Positions 32,708 to 41,690 of a stretch of 64,000 nt of DNA are shown here, one piece after another; the first letter of the stretch is position 1; each line of letters begins with the position of its first letter. The stretch is from a virus. Under the pieces are notes generated by a model. It ran no database searches, was not told the DNA's origin, and saw only the letters and a program-made list of their open reading frames with translations. Location of the stretch: positions 179,689 to 243,688 of the IMG/VR virus record IMGVR_UViG_3300042541_001760, one strand, 5' to 3'. The translations under genes were made by a program, and so were the position numbers.

Positions 32708-34152
32708 TAAGTATAACTCTTTATAGTTGTGGTGGATACACTCAACCAAACATCATCAGATTTACTTTTATCTGATAAAATTTTATTATTTAACTCACAA
32801 AAACTATGGAAATTACCACTTGAGATTATTTTAACGAACTCTTCTTTCATTCCTTTTTTAATATCGATTAACAATCCAGACATAACTAGACAATTTTCTT
32901 TTTCGGGTATTTCAATATAATGTATGTTTCTTGATCTTAGGAATGTTAATGGTAGTATTATGTAATCACCTTTTTTTTCTTTTAGTAATCCTTGCCTTCT
33001 ACCGTAAGCATACCAAGTATCATAATTTGACGTTTTTCCTTTATCTCTTGATAATAAATCATTTTTTCTACTTAAAAGATAATCATAACAAAATGGATAA
33101 TCTCGTTTAAGGTTATTTTCATTTATTATTTCACCATTTACGTAAGGATATATGATGTATTTATACTCGCTAAAATTTCTACTTGTGGTTGCTTTTATAT
33201 ATTTTTTACAAATGTTTTTTTCTATTTTAAAACCATTCTTATAACAAAAATCCTCGTCATTATAATCCATTTTAAAAACATCGTCCTTTATTGTTGCCAA
33301 TCCACCAGAATAATAATTAACCATATCACTTAGTTTATTGTTACCGTATTTTATTTCCTCAAATATCCATTTGTTAAGAGATAAATCTTTTTTGTTTTTA
33401 ATAATATTTAATTTATTTGTTTCATATAAAACAACATCAGAAATATTTTCTTCACATATAACTATTGATGTGTAGGTTGATATATTATCCCATACTTTTT
33501 CATTCTTAAAATCATAAATATATGATACTCGTTCTTTTATTATTTCTCTTATAAAAGACCCTGATTTATTTTTTATAAAAGAATTTGGTATAATAAAACC
33601 TACTTTTTTTGAATGTATTAATGATTTTTCCAAAAAAGCATAATATAAATCAATATTACCTAATGAAATTGATTTTAACTCTCCTTTTAACGAATTTAAA
33701 TAATCTTTGTTTATATTTTGAATTCGGACATATGGTGGATTTCCAAGTATAACATCATAATCCATTTTCTGTATTAGAAAATCACCTTGTATAATATTAT
33801 TAAATGATAATTCACCATCATGTTTAAAATATTCAAAATACCCATTTAATAGTAATTTAAATTCATTAAGAAAATCTTTATTTATATCATAACAGAATAA
33901 ATTATTATTTACAAAATTGGCAATTTCCTTTATAGAATAATCTTTTTGTCTGAAAAACTCTAATAGTGAAAAAACGAAAACTCCTTTACCGACACTTGGC
34001 TCACAGATAATTTCATTTATTTTTGGATTAATTCTATTAATAATAATATCACATATGGTTTTGTCTGTGAAAACAACACCATTTTCTTTAATGGATTTTT
34101 TATCTTTCTGATTAAAGTAACTTGAATTACTTATTATTTTGTCTAAATTCAT
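32704..34152 (-). CDS. N6-adenine DNA methyltransferase, gamma class (TaqI/Eco57I-like)
   Basis: The 482 aa product has a gamma-class order: GVVFTDKTICDIII (motif X-like, about residues 25-38), CEPSVGKGVFVFSLLEF (motif I, about 60-76), the catalytic ILGNPPYVR (about 134-142), and a C-terminal half that would be the target recognition domain (SDMVNYYSGGLATIKDDVF). It methylates adenine N6 in a target set by that domain. It pairs in convergent orientation with the candidate endonuclease gene. A TATTTATA element lies 14 nt upstream. Confidence 0.85.
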   Translation of the reverse strand: MNLDKIISNSSYFNQKDKKSIKENGVVFTDKTICDIIINRINPKINEIICEPSVGKGVFVFSLLEFFRQKDYSIKEIANFVNNNLFCYDINKDFLNEFKLLLNGYFEYFKHDGELSFNNIIQGDFLIQKMDYDVILGNPPYVRIQNINKDYLNSLKGELKSISLGNIDLYYAFLEKSLIHSKKVGFIIPNSFIKNKSGSFIREIIKERVSYIYDFKNEKVWDNISTYTSIVICEENISDVVLYETNKLNIIKNKKDLSLNKWIFEEIKYGNNKLSDMVNYYSGGLATIKDDVFKMDYNDEDFCYKNGFKIEKNICKKYIKATTSRNFSEYKYIIYPYVNGEIINENNLKRDYPFCYDYLLSRKNDLLSRDKGKTSNYDTWYAYGRRQGLLKEKKGDYIILPLTFLRSRNIHYIEIPEKENCLVMSGLLIDIKKGMKEEFVKIISSGNFHSFCELNNKILSDKSKSDDVWLSVSTTTIKSYTY

Positions 34153-34166
34153 AGATTATTTATTTT

Positions 34167-34174
34167 TATAAATA
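34167..34174 (-). promoter_or_regulatory. TATTTATA element
   Basis: Minus-strand TATTTATA lies 14 nt before the gamma-class methyltransferase start. It lacks the usual preceding G. Confidence 0.4.
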
Positions 34175-34190
34175 TTAGTTTAAACCACTA

Positions 34191-36521
34191 TTATTGAGTA
34201 ATCCTACTAATATTATTTTCTTTTGTGATTCTTATTACGTTGTCCGCCCAATTAGTGATTAGAGGATTGTGAGTTATGACGAATATCTTCTCAAAATAAT
34301 CCTTAATCTTAACGAAGAATTCATATACCATATCTAAGTTGTCATTGGATATTTTACCGAACACCTCATCCATAACATTTATATTAGGTTTTGGTAATGA
34401 ACATACCTTACTTAATACCGATCTTAATGCTAGTGAAGCAATCGTCTTTTCATACCCACTACCTGATGACATCAACTTCTCTACCTGAGTATCGTTATCA
34501 ATCATAATAAACTCAACTTCATTCTTATCGTTGATTCTGACTTCAAGTTTGAACTGACAACTATCTTCCAATAATCTTTGTAACTCAGAATTAATAATTG
34601 GTATCATTGTTTTCATAATCAACTTTGATATACCGTTCTTACCATAGACCTCCAAATAAAGTTTATAATACTTTTCTCTTTCTGACTCTTCGGATATCTT
34701 TTGAATAAGTGTCATATTTTCCACAATCTTATTATTAAGAGTTTGAGTTTGATATGTTAGATTCGTTATCTCCCTATCTATCTTATTCTCTTCCATATTA
34801 AGTTCGTCCATACGGATGTTCGCCTTAATTATCTGACTTTCAATTTTAAGGTTCTGTTCAATCTTGGTTTGAATTTGATTATACCGGTTTAACTTGTCCT
34901 TAATCGCATCAATTTTAAGATTATTACTTTCAATATTAACCTCGTATTTCTCTTTGATTAACTTGTTTTTCTCGTATTCATTAAACTCTTTCTTAAGTTG
35001 AACGAAACCCTTCTCTTTGCCCGATAAATCAAGCATTAACTCGGTTATTTGACCATAATGCTGGTTATATGAGGCAAGTTCCCCCAATTTTGTCTTGGTA
35101 ATTTCCGCATTTAATAACTCAATTCCGCAGTGTTCACACTTGATTCCACCCGATACAGATTTCGCCAACTCATTAAGGTTTGCGATTTTGGTTTCCGTTT
35201 CAATCTTCTTAACAAGTTGTTCGTTATACTCTTCCTTTACCTTGTCGTGTTTGTCCTCGTGATAAAATGAGGATGGTTCAACAACATTAATCTTGGATAG
35301 GTCTTCAATTAACTTTTTATTGGTATAGTCAATCTGTGTGATGTCCTCGTTAAGTTTGGTTGGATTAAGGATGGCAATTGCGTTGTCAATGTCATTATGT
35401 TTCTGAGAAACTAATCCATCTCTATAGTCCTGACCCTTCTTAATTCTTCCCTTAACATCCTCCAATTGTTCTTGGTGTTTTATTAGGGTTTCATTGTTTT
35501 CGGTAATCTTTGTCTTGGCCGATTCAATATCCTGTTTCAATTGTTCGGTGTTATAAACATTGGACAACATAGATTTTGAATATTTACTATACAAATCTTT
35601 ACCTATCTCCTCTTTTTTCTTTAGAGATTCCAAACCAAGAAACCTTGATAATACCTGACCCCTTGCGGTTGGTTTGGCGTCAATTAAATCCTCCAAATTA
35701 GATCCTGTGGTTAGAATGGTTGTTAAGAAGTCGTCCATCTCACCGATTGATGTTTTGATAAACTTTTCTGTCTCAACTCTTTGTTCCCCCGTGAAATTCT
35801 GTAAACTTCCGTCGGACAACTTTTTAAAGAAGTCCAACGTAGTTTTTACATTCCATTCACCGGCTTTTGACATTTTTCTCTCAATGGTTCTGATAATCAA
35901 ATAGTTATCACCATCAATCATAATATCACCACGAACTGACACCTTGTTCTTATCTGTAAATCTATTAAAGATTTCTTCTGCCTTTTGCGTCTTTGTTGTC
36001 GTGTTAAAGAATAGGAATAGTAATAAGTCAACGGTAAGGACGGTCTTACCCCCAAAATTAGGTGGATTTGATTCTACAACGGTAATACCATTACATAAGT
36101 CAAAATCAATCACCTGATCCTCACCATACGATAAGAAATTGGAGAACTCTATCTTTTTAACAAACCACTTCTTAAATGGTGTTACTTCGGACTGGTCTAA
36201 TACCAATTCATTCTCAACTTGGGCATCAATTCTCAATACCTCCGGTAGATAATCCTCTGCCGATTTTGAGATTAGAAAGTTCTTCATCAACTCCTGTTGA
36301 TAATTTTTATCCAAGATGTTAAACGATATGTCAACCGATTGAGTCGTATCCTCCGATGTCTTAACCTTAGTTATAACATTAACATTATTTGAAGCGTATT
36401 TTTTTTGGAAGTATTGTTTTACACTTTTGATTTTCTCTTGTGTGAAATTCTCAGGTGCATCTTCCCACACCACTTTGACGTAGGGATTCTCCAATTCGGA
36501 TATATCCAAATTATGTTTCAT
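34191..36521 (-). CDS. Rad50/SbcC-like recombination nuclease subunit (T4 gp46-like)
   Basis: From ATG 36521 the 776 aa product has an extra N-terminal domain (about 1-120), then the ATPase head: NFLSYGEDQVIDFD, a P-loop NPPNFGGKTVL near residues 151-162, long coiled coils around a zinc-hook CEHC near residue 500, and a C-terminal signature SSGSGYEKTIASLALR with Walker B INVMDEVFGKI. With the Mre11-like subunit it would process DNA ends for recombination-dependent replication. The P-loop is not the standard GxxGxGK form. The upstream in-frame ATG overlaps another gene, so 36521 is preferred. Confidence 0.88.
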   Translation of the reverse strand: MKHNLDISELENPYVKVVWEDAPENFTQEKIKSVKQYFQKKYASNNVNVITKVKTSEDTTQSVDISFNILDKNYQQELMKNFLISKSAEDYLPEVLRIDAQVENELVLDQSEVTPFKKWFVKKIEFSNFLSYGEDQVIDFDLCNGITVVESNPPNFGGKTVLTVDLLLFLFFNTTTKTQKAEEIFNRFTDKNKVSVRGDIMIDGDNYLIIRTIERKMSKAGEWNVKTTLDFFKKLSDGSLQNFTGEQRVETEKFIKTSIGEMDDFLTTILTTGSNLEDLIDAKPTARGQVLSRFLGLESLKKKEEIGKDLYSKYSKSMLSNVYNTEQLKQDIESAKTKITENNETLIKHQEQLEDVKGRIKKGQDYRDGLVSQKHNDIDNAIAILNPTKLNEDITQIDYTNKKLIEDLSKINVVEPSSFYHEDKHDKVKEEYNEQLVKKIETETKIANLNELAKSVSGGIKCEHCGIELLNAEITKTKLGELASYNQHYGQITELMLDLSGKEKGFVQLKKEFNEYEKNKLIKEKYEVNIESNNLKIDAIKDKLNRYNQIQTKIEQNLKIESQIIKANIRMDELNMEENKIDREITNLTYQTQTLNNKIVENMTLIQKISEESEREKYYKLYLEVYGKNGISKLIMKTMIPIINSELQRLLEDSCQFKLEVRINDKNEVEFIMIDNDTQVEKLMSSGSGYEKTIASLALRSVLSKVCSLPKPNINVMDEVFGKISNDNLDMVYEFFVKIKDYFEKIFVITHNPLITNWADNVIRITKENNISRITQ

Positions 36522-36531
36522 GTTTTCGTAA

Positions 36532-36723
36532 TTAAAGTTCTTGGGCGGATTGAATAAGTCCAGTGTCTTCCGTGTCACCAGATGGTGTTGTTTTGAGTTC
36601 CTCAAGTTGTTTTGCCATTAATTGTTCAAATGATTTTTGGAAATGTGCTTTTTCGGCGCCGATTCTCTGAGTTCTTGCCTTTGATTTCGCTTTGTGGTTT
36701 TTTCTGTTTTTAGATGTTGGCAT
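36532..36723 (-). CDS. Small basic hypothetical protein, 63 aa
   Basis: The product starts MPTSKNRKNHKAKSKARTQR and has a helical middle (AHFQKSFEQLMAKQLEEL). Its stop lies 11 nt before the Rad50-like start. The strongly basic N-terminus suggests DNA or RNA binding. No family recognised. Confidence 0.6.
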   Translation of the reverse strand: MPTSKNRKNHKAKSKARTQRIGAEKAHFQKSFEQLMAKQLEELKTTPSGDTEDTGLIQSAQEL

Positions 36724-36740
36724 GATATATAAAATTTAAA

Positions 36741-37094
36741 TTAATTTTTTTGTTGTGGTCGGTTTTGTTCAAACCATTCAATCACTGCGTTAATTGCCCA
36801 AGCCGAACCTGATGCTAACATACCATCAAATATCCAAGACAAATAATGTGTAAATCCTAATATTTCGTGAACTGGTGAATAAACAAATAGACCCAAAAAG
36901 AATCCTAACCATACCCCGAAACACATTACACATTGTATCATATTTGAAATGAATGCCGATACCCCTGCGAATGGTAAATATTGACTTTCCCCATACATTT
37001 TGAAGAAGTTTCTAAGTCCACTGAATATTGATCCGTAAACTACTACGTTAGCCGTTCCATACGCTAACATCATCCATAAAAAAAGTGCTGCCAT
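36741..37094 (-). CDS. Membrane protein with CxxCFGxWxG motif
   Basis: The 117 aa product has about three membrane helices (residues 3-25, 42-65, 68-85), with CVMCFGVWLGFFLG in the middle, a motif I associate with small phage and bacterial inner-membrane proteins (DUF1360-like). It overlaps no gene but lies 2 nt from the coiled-coil gene upstream. Function unknown. Confidence 0.6.
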   Translation of the reverse strand: MAALFLWMMLAYGTANVVVYGSIFSGLRNFFKMYGESQYLPFAGVSAFISNMIQCVMCFGVWLGFFLGLFVYSPVHEILGFTHYLSWIFDGMLASGSAWAINAVIEWFEQNRPQQKN

Positions 37095-37096
37095 AA

Positions 37097-37495
37097 TTAT
37101 AATATTGATTTTATATTTGAACCTGAGTGGTAAACTGCTCCTCGTGATAATACCACGTCTTTAAAGTGGTTTGCCATTTCCTCAAGTTGGTTTATTTTTT
37201 CGTCTCTTAATGATAATTCTTTTTTTAATACCTGTAAAGTACCCTCCAACAATTTAATCTTTGTTTCGTCACAAGGTTTATCAACAACCCTCTCCACAAT
37301 CTTTTCAACCTCAATCTCAATTACTTCAGGTTCTTTACCATTAATAAGACCATATTTATCTATCGCATATCCCTTCTTAAAGCAATATTGGATATACTTT
37401 TGAACGTCATCTATATTGTTTAATTTACAGAATATGTTTACGTTTTTCAGATCACTATCTGAAATTTTAATGATTGACAAGTCGTTCTGTTCCAT
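37097..37495 (-). CDS. Coiled-coil hypothetical protein, 132 aa
   Basis: An N-terminal alpha/beta part (IFCKLNNIDDVQKYIQYCFK) is followed by a strand-rich EVIEIEVEKIVERVV and a coiled coil (about 78-115). It overlaps the Mre11-like gene's end by 29 bases. Similar small genes between gp47 and gp46 are common in T4-like phages, but I see no specific family. Confidence 0.6.
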   Translation of the reverse strand: MEQNDLSIIKISDSDLKNVNIFCKLNNIDDVQKYIQYCFKKGYAIDKYGLINGKEPEVIEIEVEKIVERVVDKPCDETKIKLLEGTLQVLKKELSLRDEKINQLEEMANHFKDVVLSRGAVYHSGSNIKSIL

Positions 37496-38246
37496 CTACT
37501 AAATTATCTATTGAATCTATCTTGAATGATAGAAATGGTTTAGGGTTTTTTAAATCCACAAATTCGTATTTATCTTCCTTCACATTGTAAATTCCGTACC
37601 CGTGTTTTTTTATGGTCTCACCATAGTTCTGTTGGATTGTTGACCCAACCATATACGCCTTCTTACCTCCAGGGATGTCAAATACTTGTCGTTTGTGAAT
37701 ATCCCCACATAAAACTAAATCACACCCACCGAACTTATCTGACTCAAACCCTGAATCAAATTTATACCCAATATCGGTTGTTAATCCTTGTACCGGTCCG
37801 TGAAATAATCCAATATTTAATTTACCATTTTTAGGTATCTCAGGTGGTATGTTATGGTCAATCAATGAATATACACACCAATTGATGTTATCATCCTCAT
37901 GTGTCCCTCTATTCTTATAATAAACAATGTTTTGATTGTCTAATGAATCAATAATGGGAGTTAGAGCGTCTAATCTAGATTGATTAGACTCCAAAAAATC
38001 GTGATTACCAATGATTACAATTGTTTTGGCAATCTTTGAACATTCTGTTAATACCCAAACCACAAACTCAATAAGTTCGGGTGTCATTTGGTTCTTTGAA
38101 TGTACGAGGTCTCCTGTGAAAACAATTCTGTCGGGGGTAACATCTCCCCATTGTTTAAACATATCTTTCAATATTGACTTATACAAATCGTGATCCTTGA
38201 ATAGTCGTATGTGTAAATCTGAGAAGTGTATTAATTTATCAATCAT
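37467..38246 (-). CDS. Mre11/SbcD-like nuclease (T4 gp47-like)
   Basis: The 259 aa product (ATG at 38246) has the metallophosphoesterase motifs in order: HFSDLHIR (about 7-14), FTGDLVHSK, IIGNHDFLE, LFHGPVQG and GDIHKRQ. These bind two Mn2+ ions in Mre11. It acts with the Rad50-like subunit at 34191-36521. A longer frame begins at 38342 but overlaps the upstream gene; the ATG at 38246 shares an 8-base ATGATTGA overlap with that gene's stop, so it is preferred. Confidence 0.9.
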   Translation of the reverse strand: MIDKLIHFSDLHIRLFKDHDLYKSILKDMFKQWGDVTPDRIVFTGDLVHSKNQMTPELIEFVVWVLTECSKIAKTIVIIGNHDFLESNQSRLDALTPIIDSLDNQNIVYYKNRGTHEDDNINWCVYSLIDHNIPPEIPKNGKLNIGLFHGPVQGLTTDIGYKFDSGFESDKFGGCDLVLCGDIHKRQVFDIPGGKKAYMVGSTIQQNYGETIKKHGYGIYNVKEDKYEFVDLKNPKPFLSFKIDSIDNLVDGTERLVNH

Positions 38247-38511
38247 ATCTTTCGTATTTATCTCCCGTATCTTGGTCTCCGTTGTGGAATATGATTTTAG
38301 GTCCTTCCGGTTTATATGGATGTGTGTTCCAATTCTCACCAAGTAATTCTCTTTTATTATCCAAAAAATTATCCCTATCCCGTTTAATAATGTTGGATGT
38401 TTCTGAAACCTCTTTCATCTTTTCCTTTATAGTTTCAAGGTCTTTCTCAACAACCCACTCTCGGTTTGTCATAAATCCATCTAGCCAAACATAAAACTCC
38501 TTATGTGTCAT
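38239..38511 (-). CDS. Hypothetical protein, 90 aa
   Basis: A charged helical protein (MTHKEFYVWLDGFMTNREWV) with a Pro/Gly-rich end. The start FYVWLDGF followed by a helix is common in uncharacterised phage proteins. It overlaps its neighbours by 4-8 bases. Function unknown. Confidence 0.6.
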   Translation of the reverse strand: MTHKEFYVWLDGFMTNREWVVEKDLETIKEKMKEVSETSNIIKRDRDNFLDNKRELLGENWNTHPYKPEGPKIIFHNGDQDTGDKYERYD

Positions 38512-38735
38512 TGCTCGTCTTCTGTGAATGGGTTTTGGTCTTTATTTACGTGTCCGCAAGAGTCGCACATATAAACGGGGAATGGTACGTCAGTGTCTTG
38601 GGGTGACCCAGTTAATAATCGTGATACTCGTTTAAGTATAGTTACTTCTCTGAAGAAAATACCATCACATTTTTCACAAGTAATGGTTGGTTGTTCTCTT
38701 AAATCAATTTTAGGTTTTCCGATGTCTAAATCCAT
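38508..38735 (-). CDS. Zinc-ribbon protein, 75 aa
   Basis: CEKC (residues 20-23) and CDSC (about 57-60) are spaced as a zinc ribbon. The rest is short and polar, with a proline-rich FPVYM before the second pair. It overlaps the 90 aa gene by 4 bases. Probably nucleic acid or protein binding; function unknown. Confidence 0.65.
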   Translation of the reverse strand: MDLDIGKPKIDLREQPTITCEKCDGIFFREVTILKRVSRLLTGSPQDTDVPFPVYMCDSCGHVNKDQNPFTEDEQ

Positions 38736-38747
38736 AATTTTATTATT

Positions 38748-39515
38748 TTATTTTTTAGTTGTTTCTAACATTAATTTCAATTCTGCGGTTAAATCCTTAC
38801 AAGGAAAAATCTTGTAGTTATCATTAACCTCATTTATCCACACAAGATAAAGATTACCTATTTTTAGATTGGTGTTCTTCTCTATGATGTGTTTGTAAAG
38901 GTGTAGTTGTAAAGAATAAGTATTTATTTCACAAACGTCAATATGTGATATAGGTGATTTGAAATTCTCCCTATACACACTCTTTAGTTTTATCTCCTTA
39001 TTTGTCTTATAGTCATATATTTCCAACATACCAGACTTTTTATTATAGAATAAACAATCCACCATTCCCGCAATTCCGTAGTCCTCATCCGCAACCACAA
39101 ACTCCATCTTAACAGGAATCAGATTAGTTTTGGCATCATTATAGAATCTCTCAAATATTGTTACACACTTCTCAAATTTTTCTTTGATAATGTCCGTCCC
39201 AAATTTCTTTATAGAAACAGACGGATCGTATGGGAACACTTTATTATACCAAAAGTTCTCTGCGTAATTGTGAACCATTGACCCCTTTACGGTGGATATA
39301 TCTCTCTTTAAATCCCACTCATTGATAACATCCTCAACCATAAGACCTCTCTTATCAGCATAGGTTTGAGCCATATTCTCGGTATCAAACTTATTTTTGA
39401 ATTTACCGATGAATGTGGTGGCACTTGTGAATTCCCGATTACCTGCGTAATATTTGTGGGGTTCGTCATAATACTTTATATGACTAAACTTATTTAACTC
39501 TAAAATTGTATCCAT
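38748..39515 (-). CDS. PD-(D/E)XK family nuclease (RecB/Cas4-like)
   Basis: The 255 aa product shows the order of PD-(D/E)XK exonucleases: STVKGSMVHNYAE (helix with the G-x-x-x-H, about 95-107), KMEFVV, GIAGMVDCLFYN with the catalytic Asp, and MLEIYDYKTNKEI with the ExK-like D-Y-K. It probably trims DNA ends in replication or recombination. It lies upstream of the Mre11/Rad50 genes. A host-type promoter precedes it. Confidence 0.8.
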   Translation of the reverse strand: MDTILELNKFSHIKYYDEPHKYYAGNREFTSATTFIGKFKNKFDTENMAQTYADKRGLMVEDVINEWDLKRDISTVKGSMVHNYAENFWYNKVFPYDPSVSIKKFGTDIIKEKFEKCVTIFERFYNDAKTNLIPVKMEFVVADEDYGIAGMVDCLFYNKKSGMLEIYDYKTNKEIKLKSVYRENFKSPISHIDVCEINTYSLQLHLYKHIIEKNTNLKIGNLYLVWINEVNDNYKIFPCKDLTAELKLMLETTKK

Positions 39516-39529
39516 TTAATATCTTTGTT

Positions 39530-39561
39530 TAAAGATAGTTATTTTTTTTCTATAAAACAAA
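39530..39561 (-). promoter_or_regulatory. Bacteroidota-type promoter for the PD-(D/E)XK nuclease
   Basis: Minus strand: TTTG (39561-39558), 20 bp, TATCTTTA (39537-39530), one mismatch from TAnnTTTG. A TATTTATA element facing right abuts it at 39562. Confidence 0.55.
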
Positions 39562-39570
39562 GTATTTATA
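39562..39570 (+). promoter_or_regulatory. TATTTATA element (candidate late-type promoter)
   Basis: Plus strand GTATTTATA ends 15 nt before the ATG at 39586. A second TATTTATA (39579-39586) overlaps the A of the ATG. Confidence 0.5.
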
Positions 39571-39585
39571 ATAAAAAATATTTAT

Positions 39586-40266
39586 ATGAAAAACTTATTT
39601 AATGATATCTCTCAAGATGAGAGAAACAGGATTTTGGAAATGCATAAATCCGCAACTAGAAAAAACTATTTGTCAGAACAAACACCCGCTCCCGCACCTG
39701 CTCCTGCAACTGCTCCTGCGGCGGCACCTGCCGGGGTTCCTAAAGGTCCGGTTGGGGGTGTAACTAAAAAACCTGCGGTAGTGCCAGGTGGTGATAAACC
39801 ACAGGGTTCTGCGGGGATTTATAAAGAAATTGATGTCGAGACTTTCAATCCAAAATTTCAAATGTGCTGGAACGAAAACACTGCAAGTGGAAAAAAATAC
39901 ATTTCACTAAAACAAAAGGTTGAGAATGGGGATGATGAAGAGGAAAAATTGATGGTGTATAATAATAACAATATTAGACAATCAATGTTTAATACCATTA
40001 ACCAAGTTTATTTGAAGTCTCTAACTAAACCTATGAGTAGTGACGAGTTAGGCAGATTATGGAACACCGTAAAAACTTACCCAATTACATACTATTTCAC
40101 TGACCCGAAAGTACGACCAAGAGTGTCAAATACGATTTCATCAACTGTTGAAGAAGCAATAAAAAACGTTTATACGAATGAGAATGAAATGAAAATAGAT
40201 TATTTGAATACGTTTAATTGCGCAATGAAGGGTATTCAAGGTGCTCAACCTACACAAGGTACTTAA
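39586..40266 (+). CDS. Pro/Ala-rich protein with leader; candidate packaged head protein
   Basis: The 226 aa product begins NLFNDISQDERNRILEMHKS, then KNYLSE followed by Q at residue 32, another hydrophobic-X-Glu leader. After it comes a Pro/Ala linker (TPAPAPAPATAPAAAP) and a soluble domain (about 95-226, with CWNEN and a YYFTDPKVRPR segment). A bidirectional terminator follows. Head packaging is inferred from the leader and the promoter element; function unknown. Confidence 0.7.
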   Translation: MKNLFNDISQDERNRILEMHKSATRKNYLSEQTPAPAPAPATAPAAAPAGVPKGPVGGVTKKPAVVPGGDKPQGSAGIYKEIDVETFNPKFQMCWNENTASGKKYISLKQKVENGDDEEEKLMVYNNNNIRQSMFNTINQVYLKSLTKPMSSDELGRLWNTVKTYPITYYFTDPKVRPRVSNTISSTVEEAIKNVYTNENEMKIDYLNTFNCAMKGIQGAQPTQGT

Positions 40267-40287
40267 TTCATATAGATAAAATATAAT

Positions 40288-40315
40288 AAAAAGGGAGTTA
40301 ACTCCCTTTTTTTAT
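40288..40315. terminator. Bidirectional rho-independent terminator
   Basis: AAAAAGGGAG, a TTAA loop and CTCCCTTTTTTT form a near-perfect palindrome between the convergent 226 aa and 145 aa genes and can stop both. Confidence 0.85.
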
Positions 40316-40749
40316 TTAATAGAATATGTTAAAATATCACTATATACTCCTTGAGTGTGTGGTAATTCAGGTGTAAATTCGAGACAAATTAAAATATTTA
40401 ATTGTTTCCCAACATCTTTACATAGAAAAAAAGTATAGTATTCTTCGTTTACTTTTGCGAAAACCTTAAAATGATCCCCATCATTAGAAATCACATTTAT
40501 CATTTTACACTTAATAGACCAATCACTTTCATTACTCATATTAATAACTTGATTATTGAAATCAAATTCATATGTTAATTTGTATGGATACAGTAAGGTG
40601 TTTTTTATAGAATCTTTCTGTACCGCCTCATTGAAGTCCATATTTGTTGGTATTTGGAAAATTGAGTAATTCTCCATAACTATGGTTGTTACTTGCGAAT
40701 GAAGATTAAAACAAAAAAGAAAAAGTACTGAGAGAATGAGAGTTTTCAT
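40312..40749 (-). CDS. Small secreted hypothetical protein
   Basis: The 145 aa product has a signal peptide (MKTLILSVLFLFCFNLHSQ, Gln end typical of Bacteroidota) and a beta-rich mature part of about 125 residues with one cysteine pair. No sorting domain is present, so it should stay in the periplasm or be anchored by a partner. It has a strong host-type promoter, suggesting expression soon after infection. Function unknown. Confidence 0.65.
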   Translation of the reverse strand: MKTLILSVLFLFCFNLHSQVTTIVMENYSIFQIPTNMDFNEAVQKDSIKNTLLYPYKLTYEFDFNNQVINMSNESDWSIKCKMINVISNDGDHFKVFAKVNEEYYTFFLCKDVGKQLNILICLEFTPELPHTQGVYSDILTYSIK

Positions 40750-40771
40750 AGTTATGTTGTTTTTGGTTTTA

Positions 40772-40803
40772 CAAATATAGACATATTATTTGATTTCCAC
40801 AAA
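40772..40803 (-). promoter_or_regulatory. Bacteroidota-type promoter for the small secreted protein
   Basis: Minus strand: TTTG (40803-40800), 20 bp, TATATTTG (40779-40772), an exact consensus match. The -33 part lies within the primase gene's 3' end. Confidence 0.75.
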
Positions 40804-41685
40804 AAAATCTTCTATTTTCCCCTGTAAATCCGCAATGTCTTTATCTTCAGGTAGTTTTAATATCTTAACCTTACCGAACAACCTACCCCCATTTAACTCG
40901 TGAAACAATCTTTTAGCATTGTCAAAGGCATCACCATCCAAAGCAATGATAACATTATTTAATGCTTTCTCATATATGGTCTCAAACAATAGTTTTGACA
41001 TATGTTTACCGAGCATTGGTATTGAGTTGTCCAAGAAGATACCATCAAATACCCCTTCACAAAGATAAACATCCTTAAACCAATCTATTAGGTTCTCATT
41101 AAAGATTATCTTGTCTTTCTCTGCCGTTGGGTTCTTATATTTAGCCTTGGTTGTTTTGTTCCAAGATCTGGCAATGAAGTAGTTTAACTTATTGTTTTCA
41201 TCATAGGAGGGTATGATTATCCTACCTGAGAATTCACCATCATCACAGAAACCAATCTGATATTTCTCAATCATTTGGTCGGTTATGTTTCGCTCTTTTA
41301 GGTATTTCATCGCCTGTCTATATATTGGATAAACGGGGTTGGAATCCTTAAACTTGGTATATCCTTGGGGTAATACTAGTTTTGGTTTCTTGGGTGTTAT
41401 TTTCTCATCTTCCTTGGGTTTTAACATTCTATATAACTTAACCTGTTTCTTGGTTCCGTTATTTTCAATTAACTTACCTAAAGGTCCGTGAGTTCCTTCG
41501 GTATCTCCACAAGACCAACAATGGTAAACGTCTTTGAAGATGTTAATCTCCAAATTACCCTTATGTCTTCCTTCGTCACAGTTGGGACAATTGAATGAGT
41601 ATTGACCCTTACTTTCGTAGTGTTGTTTTTCTTTACCTAGGAAACTCCTTACAATATCTAATATGATTTCTTGCTCGTCTAACAT
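40786..41685 (-). CDS. DNA primase, zinc finger plus TOPRIM
   Basis: The 299 aa product has an N-terminal zinc finger (FNCPNC at 31-36 and HCWSC at 55-59), a linker, then a TOPRIM core with YLCEGVFDGIF and IIALDGDAFDNAKRLF. It would make RNA primers for lagging-strand synthesis, like T4 gp61 or DnaG, but lacks a helicase domain. An in-frame ATG at 41703 lies upstream of the -7 promoter box; the ATG at 41685 is preferred. Transcription would begin almost at the ATG, giving a leaderless mRNA. Confidence 0.9.
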   Translation of the reverse strand: MLDEQEIILDIVRSFLGKEKQHYESKGQYSFNCPNCDEGRHKGNLEINIFKDVYHCWSCGDTEGTHGPLGKLIENNGTKKQVKLYRMLKPKEDEKITPKKPKLVLPQGYTKFKDSNPVYPIYRQAMKYLKERNITDQMIEKYQIGFCDDGEFSGRIIIPSYDENNKLNYFIARSWNKTTKAKYKNPTAEKDKIIFNENLIDWFKDVYLCEGVFDGIFLDNSIPMLGKHMSKLLFETIYEKALNNVIIALDGDAFDNAKRLFHELNGGRLFGKVKILKLPEDKDIADLQGKIEDFFVEIK

Positions 41686-41690
41686 TACCA

